DNA of 64,000 nucleotides from CAYGTO01 sp964352815 (lineage in GTDB: Bacteria > Pseudomonadota > Alphaproteobacteria > Rickettsiales > UBA3002), in the NCBI GenBank assembly GCA_964352815.1, contig CAYGTO010000001.1:248001-312000 (forward strand). The letters run 5' to 3'. Under the pieces are notes generated by a model that made no database searches, was not told the origin of the DNA, and saw nothing but the letters and a program-made list of their open reading frames with translations. This document shows, piece after piece, positions 1 to 6,990 of this stretch; within the stretch, counting starts at the first letter, position 1, and every line of letters starts with the position of its first letter. A program made the position numbers and the translations under genes.

Positions 1-351
1 TTCGATAAAGAAGGTCTCTTGCTCAAATTCGGTGCCGATAAAGCGGCGGTAGGGTTTATCAAAATATTCCAGCCCATTTGCCTCTATGCGTTTTTTGAGC
101 GCTTGAAATTCTTCTTCGGGCAGATGAATGCCGAAATGCGGCACGCACACATCGCCCATATCGACGTCATGGCGCTCGCGGTGGCTGGTGCTTTTACTCT
201 GATGGATGGTCAGCTCATTGCCGCCCAGATTAATGTCGATCCAGCGACCTTCTTCGCTATTCCCTGATTCACAGCCCAGCAGATCGCAATAGAAGGCTCT
301 GGCTTCGTTGAGGTCTCCGGCGAGAATGGCTAGGTGGAAAATATTCGACAT
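1..351 (-). CDS. VOC-family (glyoxalase/dioxygenase-like) protein, C-terminus cut by window edge
   Basis: The reverse-strand ORF opens with ATG at 351 and reads MSNIFHLAILAGDL, then NEARAFYCDLLGC, the typical first beta-alpha unit of the vicinal-oxygen-chelate fold. It continues with a WIDINLGGNELTIHQ strand and ends mid-protein at base 1 after about 117 residues. The HLAI start supplies the usual first metal-ligand His. VOC proteins include glyoxalases, extradiol dioxygenases and resistance proteins; the substrate cannot be told from this fragment. A bidirectional-looking terminator at 413-443 separates it from the next leftward gene, so it probably has its own promoter. Confidence 0.8.
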   Translation of the reverse strand, partial: MSNIFHLAILAGDLNEARAFYCDLLGCESGNSEEGRWIDINLGGNELTIHQSKSTSHRERHDVDMGDVCVPHFGIHLPEEEFQALKKRIEANGLEYFDKPYRRFIGTEFEQETFFIE

Positions 352-412
352 GGTGTATCCTTTAGTTTTTTGTTGTGGGCTATAAAGAGCGGATTATCTT
401 TGGTTTCGCAAT

Positions 413-443
413 AAAAAAAGGCGGCGCATTGGCCGCCTTTTTG
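413..443 (-). terminator. Rho-independent terminator
   Basis: A GC stem (GGCGGC at 420-425 with GCCGCC at 432-437) is flanked by an A-run on the left and a T-run on the right, so it could stop transcription either way. It lies just after the stop of the leftward gene ending at 459. The hairpin core is identical to the one at 956-973. Confidence 0.8.
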
Positions 444-458
444 GTGTTTTGTGCTCTC

Positions 459-863
459 TTAGCGTGAATTGCCACCTTTTCCTAAATTTTCTGTGGCGCG
501 CCGGTTTCCAGCTGCTTGATCTGCAGCACTGCCGTCCGGATAAGCGCGAAACGCCCCTTCATTTTGGGGTTTTGTAGGCGTATGAGGAGGTGGGATTTGC
601 CCCGGGAATCGGTTGTCTTCACAGTAATGGAGAACGCCGTTTGTCACGGGTCTTTGATTATAGCCGCACACTACCATATCGCTATGTTGCAATGTTCCGG
701 GGACAACATTTAAGTAATCACCCCCCGCTCCGTTTTCTCCTTCACTAATGCGTCTTGCTTCATCAAGGGCTGTTTCTCGATGGAAAGCTGTGGACCCTGA
801 AACATTAGCATCACCTGTAATGTGAATCGTCGCCTGTGCTAGTTTGTCATCATCTGAGCTCAT
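459..863 (-). CDS. Hypothetical protein, about 134 aa
   Basis: The start is taken as ATG at 863, because GGAGAGAG lies just upstream; an in-frame TTG at 875 would include that ribosome site in the protein. The product starts MSSDDDKLAQATIHITGDAN and has no signal peptide or membrane segment. It is polar, with a Pro/Gly/Asn-rich C-terminal half (GQIPPPHTPTKPQNEG), so probably partly disordered. No family was recognised. It is followed by its own terminator at 413-443 and lies downstream of rpsU, which is separated from it by another terminator. Confidence 0.6.
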   Translation of the reverse strand: MSSDDDKLAQATIHITGDANVSGSTAFHRETALDEARRISEGENGAGGDYLNVVPGTLQHSDMVVCGYNQRPVTNGVLHYCEDNRFPGQIPPPHTPTKPQNEGAFRAYPDGSAADQAAGNRRATENLGKGGNSR

Positions 864-949
864 ATCTCTCTCCAAAGAATTATGCTTTATTATGACGTAT
901 CTACTTTAAGATAGTCTTAAGTTTGAAATGGATACACGAAAATAGGCAC

Positions 950-975
950 AAAAAAGGCGGCGCATTGGCCGCCTT
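950..975 (-). terminator. Rho-independent terminator of rpsU
   Basis: On the reverse strand a GGCGGC/GCCGCC stem with a 6-base loop is followed by six T. It sits 20 bases beyond the rpsU stop. The hairpin sequence is the same as at 420-437. Confidence 0.85.
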
Positions 976-994
976 CCTTCATCTGTAGCGCTGA

Positions 995-1192
995 CTAGTC
1001 GCTGCTGAGCTTGCGCGCTAACTTACGAGCGCGTCTGACCGATTCGGCCTGCTCACGAACGCGTCTTTCAGACGGCTTTTCGTAGTGCTTACGGAGCTTC
1101 ATTTCACGAAACACGCCTTCACGTTGCATCTTACGCTTAAGTGCGCGTAGTGCCTGATCGACATTATTATCTCTTACGGTTACTTCTACCAA
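995..1192 (-). CDS. rpsU: 30S ribosomal protein S21
   Basis: The 65-residue basic protein starts MVEVTVRDNNVDQALRALKR and contains FREMKLRKHYEKPSERR, the S21 signature. S21 joins the small subunit late and helps initiation by base-pairing of the 16S 3' end. The start codon is TTG (1192-1190) with a strong AAGGAGGT ribosome site about nine bases upstream; no ATG or GTG is available in register. A TTACAA-N17-TATACT promoter lies at 1238-1266 and a terminator at 950-975, so it is a single-gene unit. In many alphaproteobacteria rpsU sits near purE/purK, which are 8 kb away here. Confidence 0.95.
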   Translation of the reverse strand: MVEVTVRDNNVDQALRALKRKMQREGVFREMKLRKHYEKPSERRVREQAESVRRARKLARKLSSD

Positions 1193-1237
1193 AGCAACTT
1201 ACCTCCTTCCAAGGTCCTGAATTTCTAACGGACATGT

Positions 1238-1266
1238 AGTATATCCGAATGTTGGCTCTTTTGTAA
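1238..1266 (-). promoter_or_regulatory. Sigma70-type promoter of rpsU
   Basis: Reverse strand: -35 TTACAA (1266-1261), 17-base spacer, -10 TATACT (1243-1238). The expected transcript begins about 40 bases before the TTG start. Confidence 0.7.
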
Positions 1267-1370
1267 GGGTTTTTGTGGACGAAACAAGCAGAAAGTTTGT
1301 GATAATGGATTTTTCTGCGAGGCTAATACCGCAAATTAACTATCTGAAAAACAAGAAGAAGGAGAAAATT

Positions 1371-1646
1371 ATGGCAAATGTAGGTGGTGTCGCTGGTGAA
1401 CATCTGAAAAGTTACATTGAGCGTATTGAGCGCTTAGAGGAAGAAAAGGCTGATCTAGCGACCGATATCCGCGAAGTGTTTGCGGAAGCCAAAGGCAATG
1501 GGTTTGATGTGAAAACTATGCGCCAGATCATAAAAATTCGTAAGATGGATGCGAGTGACCGCGATGAGCAAGAACATATGCTCGATCTGTATAAGCGCGC
1601 ATTGGGCATGCTTTCTGAGCTCGATGAGATGGAAGAAGCGGCTTAA
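1371..1646 (+). CDS. gapR: GapR family nucleoid-associated protein (DUF2312)
   Basis: The 91-residue protein starts MANVGGVAGEHLKSYIERIE at ATG 1371, with AAGGAG upstream. It is almost wholly helical: a leucine-rich coiled coil (residues about 10-45) followed by GFDVKTMRQIIKIRKM and a DEQEHMLDLYKRALG helix, all typical of GapR. In Caulobacter, GapR binds overtwisted AT-rich DNA ahead of replication forks and aids topoisomerases; CtrA and DnaA circuits are linked to it. An upstream in-frame start at 1275 is rejected because conservation begins at MANV. It is transcribed away from rpsU. A 12-bp perfect inverted repeat follows the stop. Confidence 0.93.
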   Translation: MANVGGVAGEHLKSYIERIERLEEEKADLATDIREVFAEAKGNGFDVKTMRQIIKIRKMDASDRDEQEHMLDLYKRALGMLSELDEMEEAA

Positions 1647-1655
1647 GTAAAGGGA

Positions 1656-1706
1656 TTAGGCGTTAGGCATTGGGCATTAGAAGAATGAATGCTCCCTAAC
1701 GCCTAA
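1656..1706 (+). repeat. 12-bp inverted repeat after gapR
   Basis: TTAGGCGTTAGG (1656-1667) is perfectly inverted as CCTAACGCCTAA (1695-1706), with a 27-base loop. There is no T-run, so it is not a classic intrinsic terminator, although it could mark the 3' end of the gapR message. Confidence 0.7.
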
Positions 1707-1738
1707 CGCCCAAAACCAAATACCCAGCAAAAACGTGA

Positions 1739-2025
1739 AGCCCCCGCCACGTGATCACCCAAAAAGCCGAGTCACACTCACACTCTCTAGGCCATCCGCG
1801 GAACGGGGGCTCTCATCAAGGGGTAAGTATACCCCTTATGAAGCTGGCCACCCTCACGTGGACCAGCTATCTCTGTCGCATCCGCCCAGGCTAACACCGT
1901 TATTCTTCCCTTCTCTCCGTCCTGTCATAGCTGACGTATGATAGAAGGCGATGGGTAACCATGCAGCCCTTAGCGGGCGGATGCACACCGTTCGAAGGAT
2001 CGCAATATCCTGTAGGTTGCGATCC
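1739..2025. ncRNA. Candidate structured RNA or multi-hairpin element, unidentified
   Basis: This 290-base stretch between gapR and the leftward DUF465 gene has no credible ORF but five perfect or near-perfect stems in series: AGCCCCCG 1739-1746 with 1804-1811; AAGGGGTA 1818-1825 with 1830-1837 (4-base loop); GCTGGCCAC 1843-1851 with 1858-1867 (one bulge); GCATCCGCCC 1878-1887 with 1975-1984; GGATCGCAA 1997-2005 with 2017-2025. I compared it from memory with RNase P, tmRNA, 6S, SRP RNA and common riboswitches and saw none of their hallmark motifs. Strand is not decided. Confidence 0.45.
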
Positions 2026-2034
2026 CTCGATCGG

Positions 2035-2232
2035 TTACGCGTTTCCTGCTGTCGGCATATCCTCCAGCATTTTACTGAGTCGTTCTAGCTCCTCTTTAAT
2101 AATGAGCTTCTGTTTCTTCAGCATAGTAATATAGGTAAAGTCTGGCAGAGGCCGTCGAGCCTCATTGACAATGGCATAATCCAATTTTTGATGCTTGCTT
2201 TCTAATGTGGTTACATGTGAAAAAAGTGACAC
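2035..2232 (-). CDS. DUF465 (YdcH-like) small protein
   Basis: The 65-residue helical protein reads SLFSHVTTLESKHQKLDYAI, then RRPLPDFTYITMLKKQKLIIKEEL. These carry the DUF465 pattern: an H-x2-LD element, then the Pro-Asp turn and the LKKQKL helix. GTG at 2232 is chosen as start since AGGAGGG lies six bases upstream; the longer ATG start at 2247 would translate that ribosome site. DUF465 proteins are small antiparallel coiled coils of unknown role, common in alphaproteobacteria and often found in pairs near purE/purK. A second member begins at 2628 on the other strand. Confidence 0.85.
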   Translation of the reverse strand: MSLFSHVTTLESKHQKLDYAIVNEARRPLPDFTYITMLKKQKLIIKEELERLSKMLEDMPTAGNA

Positions 2233-2384
2233 GTTATCCCTCCTCATCGTTAGGTGTTATCAAATAGCACATGTTTTTGTTATTGGGGCAGTGGAAGCGT
2301 TTCGCTTGTTGCCCAAAATCGTGAGGGTCTATTCAGCATAAAAATCCTTGCTTGTATTGCAAGTGAAAAATAAGTCAAACATCT

Positions 2385-2409
2385 TTCTAACATATTAGAA
2401 TTGCTCTAA
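2385..2409. promoter_or_regulatory. Irr/ICE-like palindromic sites
   Basis: Three half-sites in a row: TTCTAA (2385-2390), TTAGAA (2395-2400) and CTCTAA (2404-2409). The last two form TTAGAA-TTG-CTCTAA, one base from the palindrome at 40045-40059. The Irr iron-control element of alphaproteobacteria is, as I recall it, TTTAGAA-N3-TTCTAAA. Assignment is inference. Confidence 0.35.
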
Positions 2410-2452
2410 GAAAAAGGCTGATATTTCGCTATCGATTGGTCCATAAGGCGTT

Positions 2453-2499
2453 GTTATGCACAAAAACGTGGGGTTAAGCTGTGCATAACATGTGCACAA
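2453..2499. promoter_or_regulatory. Cluster of DnaA boxes with CtrA-like site
   Basis: TTATGCACA (2454-2462) and TGTGCATAA (2480-2488) are perfect DnaA boxes (TTATNCACA) in opposite orientation, together a 10-bp perfect inverted repeat. TGTGCACAA (2491-2499) is a third box with one mismatch. TTAAGCTGTGCATAA (2474-2488) is a CtrA box with one mismatch that overlaps the second DnaA box. An AT-rich stretch follows (2560-2627). The 395-base gap 2233-2627 holds no gene. It could be a DnaA-controlled promoter region or an origin-like site. Confidence 0.45.
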
Positions 2500-2627
2500 A
2501 TTTAGGGTGTTTCGGTGACTTCTCATTTCATAGGAAGATACACAAAAAAACTGGCGAAATGCGCCGTAATTTGTTACTGTAGTGGAATAATTTTATAAAA
2601 AAATCTGATCGTTCAATAGGTAAGCAT

Positions 2628-2819
2628 ATGAATGAAGAGTTGATGCTCGAAAAACAGCTCGAAGAATTGCGCGGAAAACACCGCCGGCTCGACGATGAAA
2701 TTCAGAATATCGATCATAGCGATCAGTTTAAGCTCCTGCGTTTAAAGAAGGAAAAGCTCAAACTGCGCGATATTATTGTGTCGATTGAAGAGCGCCTTTA
2801 CCCGGATATCATCGCGTAA
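2628..2819 (+). CDS. DUF465 (YdcH-like) small protein
   Basis: The 63-residue protein is MNEELMLEKQLEELRGKHRR then LDDEIQNIDHSDQFKLLRLK and KEKLKLRDII. It has the H-x2-LDDEI and LKKEKLKLRD elements of DUF465 but lacks the Pro-Asp turn of its neighbour. It is predicted to be a helical hairpin with no membrane segment. ATG 2628 follows a weak AGGTAAG site. It reads away from the first DUF465 gene across the region with DnaA boxes. A palindromic GTCAT element starts five bases after its stop. Confidence 0.85.
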   Translation: MNEELMLEKQLEELRGKHRRLDDEIQNIDHSDQFKLLRLKKEKLKLRDIIVSIEERLYPDIIA

Positions 2820-2824
2820 CAAAT

Positions 2825-2899
2825 GTCATCCTGGTGCTCGACACCGGGATCTCATGAGGCCTTCAAGCGGAGACCGGCGAAGCCAACCACCATTATGAC
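2825..2899. repeat. GTCAT...ATGAC palindromic element
   Basis: The 75-base intergenic element is bounded by GTCATC and ATGAC. Its core AGCGGAGACCGGCGAA is shared with the copy at 26632-26733. Confidence 0.6.
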
Positions 2900-2910
2900 G
2901 AGCGGGGGGC

Positions 2911-4107
2911 TCACGCAATAATCTCATCCATCGAGACTTGATTCTTGCCCGTATGTTTGGCGATATAGAGTCGGTTATCGGCGATATTATAAAGCTTCTC
3001 TGGTGAAATCATCCCATCCATATCGGTGGCGGCGAGGCCAATCGACACGGTGCATTTCAGCGGCTGCTCGAGATAGTCGCCCGGAATGAACTGGTAGCCT
3101 TCAATATGCGAGCGAATTCGCTCGGCCACCCAGTAAGCGCCATCGATCGGTGTACTCGGCAGAATAATCGCGAATTCTTCGCCGCCGACGCGCGCCAGCT
3201 CATCACCCTGGCCCAAATTGCGTTTGATCAGCAAGGCGATTTCCTTCAACACAAAATCGCCAATTGCTTCGCCATGCTCAACATTGACCTGCGCGAACTG
3301 ATCAATATCCATTAGCATCATCGAGCAGGGCTGGCTGGTTGCCTGCGCAGTGCTCAGCGCGTCAGAGAGATTCTCCATAAAGACCGGCCGTGTGTCCAGC
3401 CCGGTCAGCGCATCGACCGTTGAAATCCGTTGCTCATGCGGCATTGCGCCCATCTCGTGATGTTCGGCGGCAATCCGGTCTGAAATATCTCGTAGCATTC
3501 CAATCGCTCCAATAATCGTTCCTTGTTCATCCACCCACGGATAGGCGACATCCGACACCCAAATTTTGCGGCCATCCTTGCCGCGCAGCAGGTAGTCGGC
3601 GTGCCATTTCTCGGCATCAACGCCCTTCCGATAGGCTTCCAGCTCTTCCGCACCGTCAATTCGCTCCATTGCTCCATCTTCAATCACCCGCGCTTCGACA
3701 ATCAGCGTGGACGTGTCCAGCGCATGAAGCTCGGCGGGGCTATATCCCAGAAGCTTGGTGACGGCGGGCCCCATAAAATGGAACTGCATATCGTCAAACT
3801 TCATGCGATACGGCGCATCGAGCGAAAACCGTTTGAACAGCTGCCATTCGCGCACATCATTCGCGGTCGCGTCTTCCTGCGCAACGGGGCTGGTCAACCG
3901 CTCGGTCAGCTGCGCACGTTTATTCGCTTGCTGCTTGCTGCGCAAATAACGTTTCACTGCCTCACTTGAGCGTACGGTTTTCTCCTGTGTCATGATAGCG
4001 TCCACTTCACTCTCCCTTTGTCCTAACAGGGCGGGGGAGCCCTGTCTAGATGATGCACTCGTTTGTTCATTGCTGAACAAGGCTTGCCGAGCGACCTGGG
4101 TGAGCAT
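2911..4107 (-). CDS. PAS-GGDEF diguanylate cyclase
   Basis: The product (up to 398 aa) has a polar N-terminus, a PAS domain at about residues 95-215 (KLLGYSPAELHALDTSTLIV, then VSDVAYPWVDEQGTIIGAIG and a RDISD end), and a GGDEF domain at about 230-395. The GGDEF domain begins DALTGLDTRPVFMENL and carries the catalytic signature GGEEF with FAIILP after it. It should make c-di-GMP from GTP; no RxxD inhibitory site is evident just before the signature (QGDELARVGGEEF). No EAL or HD-GYP partner is seen here. The start is unsure: ATG 4107 or an internal ATG (MTQEKTVRSS, 37 residues in). No membrane segment, so cytoplasmic. Confidence 0.9.
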   Translation of the reverse strand: MLTQVARQALFSNEQTSASSRQGSPALLGQRESEVDAIMTQEKTVRSSEAVKRYLRSKQQANKRAQLTERLTSPVAQEDATANDVREWQLFKRFSLDAPYRMKFDDMQFHFMGPAVTKLLGYSPAELHALDTSTLIVEARVIEDGAMERIDGAEELEAYRKGVDAEKWHADYLLRGKDGRKIWVSDVAYPWVDEQGTIIGAIGMLRDISDRIAAEHHEMGAMPHEQRISTVDALTGLDTRPVFMENLSDALSTAQATSQPCSMMLMDIDQFAQVNVEHGEAIGDFVLKEIALLIKRNLGQGDELARVGGEEFAIILPSTPIDGAYWVAERIRSHIEGYQFIPGDYLEQPLKCTVSIGLAATDMDGMISPEKLYNIADNRLYIAKHTGKNQVSMDEIIA

Positions 4108-4116
4108 CCTAGATTC

Positions 4117-4180
4117 ATTTCATGCGTCGTCGCGCTTCGCCTCATGTAGGATTTCTACATGTCGGCTCACGCTTCTAGCA
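4117..4180. repeat. Palindromic repeat (CATGTAG/CTACATG centre)
   Basis: CATGTAG-gattt-CTACATG is flanked by GCGCTTCGCC on one side and GGCTCACGC on the other. The same GCTCACG / GCTTCGC arms around a short palindrome recur at 32904-33018 and 36087-36190. The gap 4108-4504 holds this repeat, the next one and the two regulatory sites below; no gene. Confidence 0.5.
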
Positions 4181-4249
4181 GCAAATACATCTATGCTACT
4201 CATTTGGTCAAAGGGCGGCGTTTTATTTTACCCTCTACTGTCATTGCCT

Positions 4250-4337
4250 GAATCGCGCATGCGATTCTAAGGCAATCCAGCCAGAGCAGGCTGGCATCTC
4301 TGGATTCCCCTAGAATGCTTCGCATTCGGGGAATGAC
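4250..4337. repeat. GTCAT...ATGAC palindromic element
   Basis: The 88-base element runs from GTCATTGCC to GGGGAATGAC and contains nested hairpins (GCCAGCCTGCT-type stem near its middle; GAATGCTTCGCATTC near its end). It shares GGCAATCCA with the elements at 15715 and 21436. Confidence 0.65.
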
Positions 4338-4395
4338 AATAGTGGCTACATTGTTTTTTCAGTGCCGCTATAAACCTGACTTTATCGCGTCATCG

Positions 4396-4411
4396 TTAAA
4401 TTTCCGTTAAC
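4396..4411 (+). promoter_or_regulatory. CtrA-type box
   Basis: TTAA-ATTTCCG-TTAAC is a perfect match to the CtrA consensus TTAA-N7-TTAA(C). It lies about 95 bases before the start of the Tat-signal gene at 4505 and 42 bases before the TGTCA half-sites. Confidence 0.5.
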
Positions 4412-4452
4412 GCCCGGCAAAAAAGTTCTGTGGGTAGGGGAATGGTAAGGAT

Positions 4453-4496
4453 TGTCATCAAAACGTCATGTGACTCAATATGTTGATCGCAGTAAT
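4453..4496 (+). promoter_or_regulatory. Promoter with TGTCA-N6-CGTCA direct repeat
   Basis: TGTCA (4453-4457) and CGTCA (4464-4468) lie 11 bp apart, then 22 bases, then a -10-like AGTAAT (4491-4496), eight bases before ATG 4505. The same geometry occurs upstream of the genes starting at 13197, 27488, 31132 and 60501. Confidence 0.5.
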
Positions 4497-4504
4497 TTCA
4501 AGGC

Positions 4505-5489
4505 ATGATTGATTTTGATAAACTCAAAACACGTATTGCTGAGGCCTTCAAGGCACCAGAGTTTGATCCATCGCGCCGTCAATTTATTCAAGGCAGCCGG
4601 GTCTACCTTGTTAAGCGCTTTACTGCCTATGCAGACGCTAAATGCCATTGGAGCGGCCACCGTAGCCGGGACAGCATTAGCACGCGGCGATTTGAAAAAG
4701 GTAGCTGAGCTGTTCTTATCGATGCAGCATATCTATGGCATCGAAGATCCCGATGAAGTGAAACAAAATAATACATGGGCCAATGAGCATCTTTTTGAAA
4801 GCCTTCGGTGTGAAGTACATGCACGGCTGCAGCAGCTTCTCGGTATTGATGACAGAGACTTTGAAGGGCAATTTTATAAAAAAGAATTCCCCAAGACTGG
4901 TGATGTCATTGTACAGGATGTCAGAGCAAAGCTAGCAAAAGTGCAGGAAGTGAAAGCGGCGCAAAAGAAGCTGGAAGCGATAATGCGGCTTGATCCAGAA
5001 TTGTCCGAAGCCGTGCTACATGAAGTTGATACTGAAAATGGCCGAGTGTTCTCTGATGGTGACCAAAATAGATTGAACCCAGAAGCACCCGAAGAACGCT
5101 GGTGGTCGCCGTGGGATGGTGACTTTTTACGTGTGTCCAAAGATAAGTTTGAAGACTGGCATCGCGATGAGATGGCTTCATTTGAGGAACTTCTTGGAAG
5201 AGCGGAGCAGGGGTTGCCGCCGATGATTGATGATGGGCAAATCTTTGTTGATTTGGCTCGGCTTACGGGGCGTATTATTCCTGAGACGCCAGCGCCTTTG
5301 AAAGCCGCGCTCGAAGCAATGAAAGCAACCGGTAAACTTGAGCCGAAAATGCCGTGGGATGAGAAGGAAAAGTCGGAGTGGGAAGCGCGTGAGAAATGCG
5401 AAGAACCAACCAAAGAGATCGATCCGAAAACCGCACGCTTGTTAAAGCAACTGAAAGAACAAGGTGGTGGTCTGACTAACCAGCCTTAA
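4505..5489 (+). pseudogene. Tat-signal exported protein with +1 frameshift near 4592
   Basis: Two overlapping frames make one protein. Frame one from ATG 4505 reads MIDFDKLKTRIAEAFKAPEF then DPSRRQFIQG, a canonical twin-arginine motif (S23-R-R-Q-F-I-Q). Frame two, shifted by one base at about 4592, continues AAGSTLLSALLPMQTLNAIG as the hydrophobic core. Adding one G would give an ideal Tat signal. The rest (about 290 residues) is charged, with VKAAQKKLEAIMRLDPELSE and a Trp-rich PEERWWSPWDGDF segment; no known domain. The break may be a real mutation or an assembly error in a G/C-rich spot. If intact, the product would be exported folded to the periplasm. Upstream it has the CtrA box and the TGTCA promoter. 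Confidence 0.65.
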
Positions 5490-5511
5490 CTAAGTTCTAC
5501 CGTCATTCTCG

Positions 5512-5586
5512 ATCAAGCTGCTGCGAGCGTCGGGAATCTCATGGTGACAAGATCCCCGAGACGAACGAGGTTCGCTCGAGGATGAC
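5512..5586. repeat. GTCAT...ATGAC palindromic element
   Basis: The 75-base element between convergent genes shares GATCCCCGAGACGAAC and GTTCGCTCGAGGATGAC with the copy at 27971-28054. Confidence 0.65.
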
Positions 5587-5589
5587 GCG

Positions 5590-6990
5590 TTAAAGCGCCC
5601 GTATCGCCTTCACCAACTCTTCGGTCGCGGCTTTGGCGTCGCCGAACAGCATCATGGTATTTTCCTGGAAGAATAACTCATTCTGAATCCCGGCATAGCC
5701 GGCTGCCATGGAGCGTTTGTTGAAAATCACGTTCCGAGCTTCGGCCACATTCAGCACTGGCATGCCGTAGATTGGGCTTTGCGGGTCGGTCTTGGCTGCG
5801 GGGTTGGTGACATCATTCGCGCCGATGACAAAGACCGCATCGGTGGTCGCAAAATCATTGTTAATTTCATCCAGCTCAAACACCGCATCATAGGGCACAT
5901 TCGCCTCGGCGAGCAGCACATTCATATGGCCCGGCATCCGCCCTGCCACCGGGTGAATCGCATAGCGCACCTTAATATCCTTCGCCTCCAGCGTCTCCGC
6001 CAGCTCACGCAGCGCGTGCTGTGCCTGCGCCACTGCCATGCCGTAGCCCGGCACGATGATCACCGAATCACTGTTCGCGAGCAGGAACGCCGCATCATCC
6101 GGGCTGCCCGATTTCACCGGCCGCTCTTCTTGCGCACCACCGCCGCCGGCGCTGGCGCTATCATCGCTTCCATAGCCGCCGAAAATCACATTAAAGATCG
6201 AGCGGTTCATCGCCTTACACATAATGTAGGAGAGGATCGCGCCGCTCGCACCAATCAGTGCGCCGGCAATGATCAGCAGCGGATTACCGAGCGTAAAGCC
6301 AATCCCCGCCGCGGCCCAGCCGGAATAGGAATTGAGCATCGAGACGACCACAGGCATGTCGGCGCCGCCAATCGGAATAATCAGCAACACGCCAATCGCA
6401 AAGGTGAGCAGGGTCATCAGGGTGAAGAGGGTGATCGACTCGCTGCTGCAGAATAGCGCGAGTAGCACGACAATTGCGATGCCAATCCCGGCATTGATTT
6501 GGTGCTGCATCGGGAAGCGAATCGGCGTACCTGACATCAGCCCTTGCAGCTTTAAAAACGCAATCACCGAGCCGGAAAAGGTCACTGCGCCAATCGCACT
6601 ACCCAGGCTCATCTCGATGAGGCTTGCTGCGCCAATCGCCCCGGCCACGCCAATGCCATAGCTTTCCGGCGAGAGAAGGGCGGCGAAGGCAATGAGCACC
6701 GCGGCCATCCCGACCAGTGAGTGGAATGCAGCGACGAGTTGCGGCATCGCGGTCATCGCAATGCGTTTGGCAATCACCGAGCCGATGGTTCCGCCCACTG
6801 CGACGCCGAGCAGAATCATCAGCATGCCATCGATCGCGGGCAGGGTGAGCGTTGTCAGAATCGCAATCGCCATCCCGATCATGCCATACATGTTCCCCTG
6901 GCGCGCGCTGACCGGTGAAGACAGCCCTTTAAGCGCGAGAATAAACAGAACCGCGACAACGAGATAGGCGATGTAGGCGAATTCCGTCAT
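5590..6990 (-). CDS. pntB: NAD(P) transhydrogenase subunit beta
   Basis: The 466-residue protein has eight to nine membrane helices (residues 1-270) and a C-terminal NADP(H)-binding domain III. Recognisable parts are VARLIVVAVLFI-type helix 1, NMYGMIGMAIAILTTLTLP, and VIIVPGYGMAVAQAQHALRE, the GxGxxxAQAQH fingerprint of domain III; later GANDVTNPAAKTDPQSPIYG and KRSMAAGYAGIQNELFF are typical. With PntAA and PntAB it uses the proton gradient to reduce NADP+ with NADH at the inner membrane. It is last in the leftward operon and overlaps the preceding gene by four bases. Confidence 0.97.
   Translation of the reverse strand: MTEFAYIAYLVVAVLFILALKGLSSPVSARQGNMYGMIGMAIAILTTLTLPAIDGMLMILLGVAVGGTIGSVIAKRIAMTAMPQLVAAFHSLVGMAAVLIAFAALLSPESYGIGVAGAIGAASLIEMSLGSAIGAVTFSGSVIAFLKLQGLMSGTPIRFPMQHQINAGIGIAIVVLLALFCSSESITLFTLMTLLTFAIGVLLIIPIGGADMPVVVSMLNSYSGWAAAGIGFTLGNPLLIIAGALIGASGAILSYIMCKAMNRSIFNVIFGGYGSDDSASAGGGGAQEERPVKSGSPDDAAFLLANSDSVIIVPGYGMAVAQAQHALRELAETLEAKDIKVRYAIHPVAGRMPGHMNVLLAEANVPYDAVFELDEINNDFATTDAVFVIGANDVTNPAAKTDPQSPIYGMPVLNVAEARNVIFNKRSMAAGYAGIQNELFFQENTMMLFGDAKAATEELVKAIRAL

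Noticed and set aside
1739..2025. RNase P, tmRNA, 6S or SRP RNA
   Set aside because: None of their hallmark sequences (GAAAGTCCGG-type core, resume tag codons, GGAAGGAAGCA loop) is present on either strand.
5779..6456. 225-aa ORF opposite pntB and similar long opposite-strand ORFs in pheT, icd, coaX and rnj
   Set aside because: His/Arg-rich compositions typical of antisense frames of GC-biased genes; the sense products are clear.
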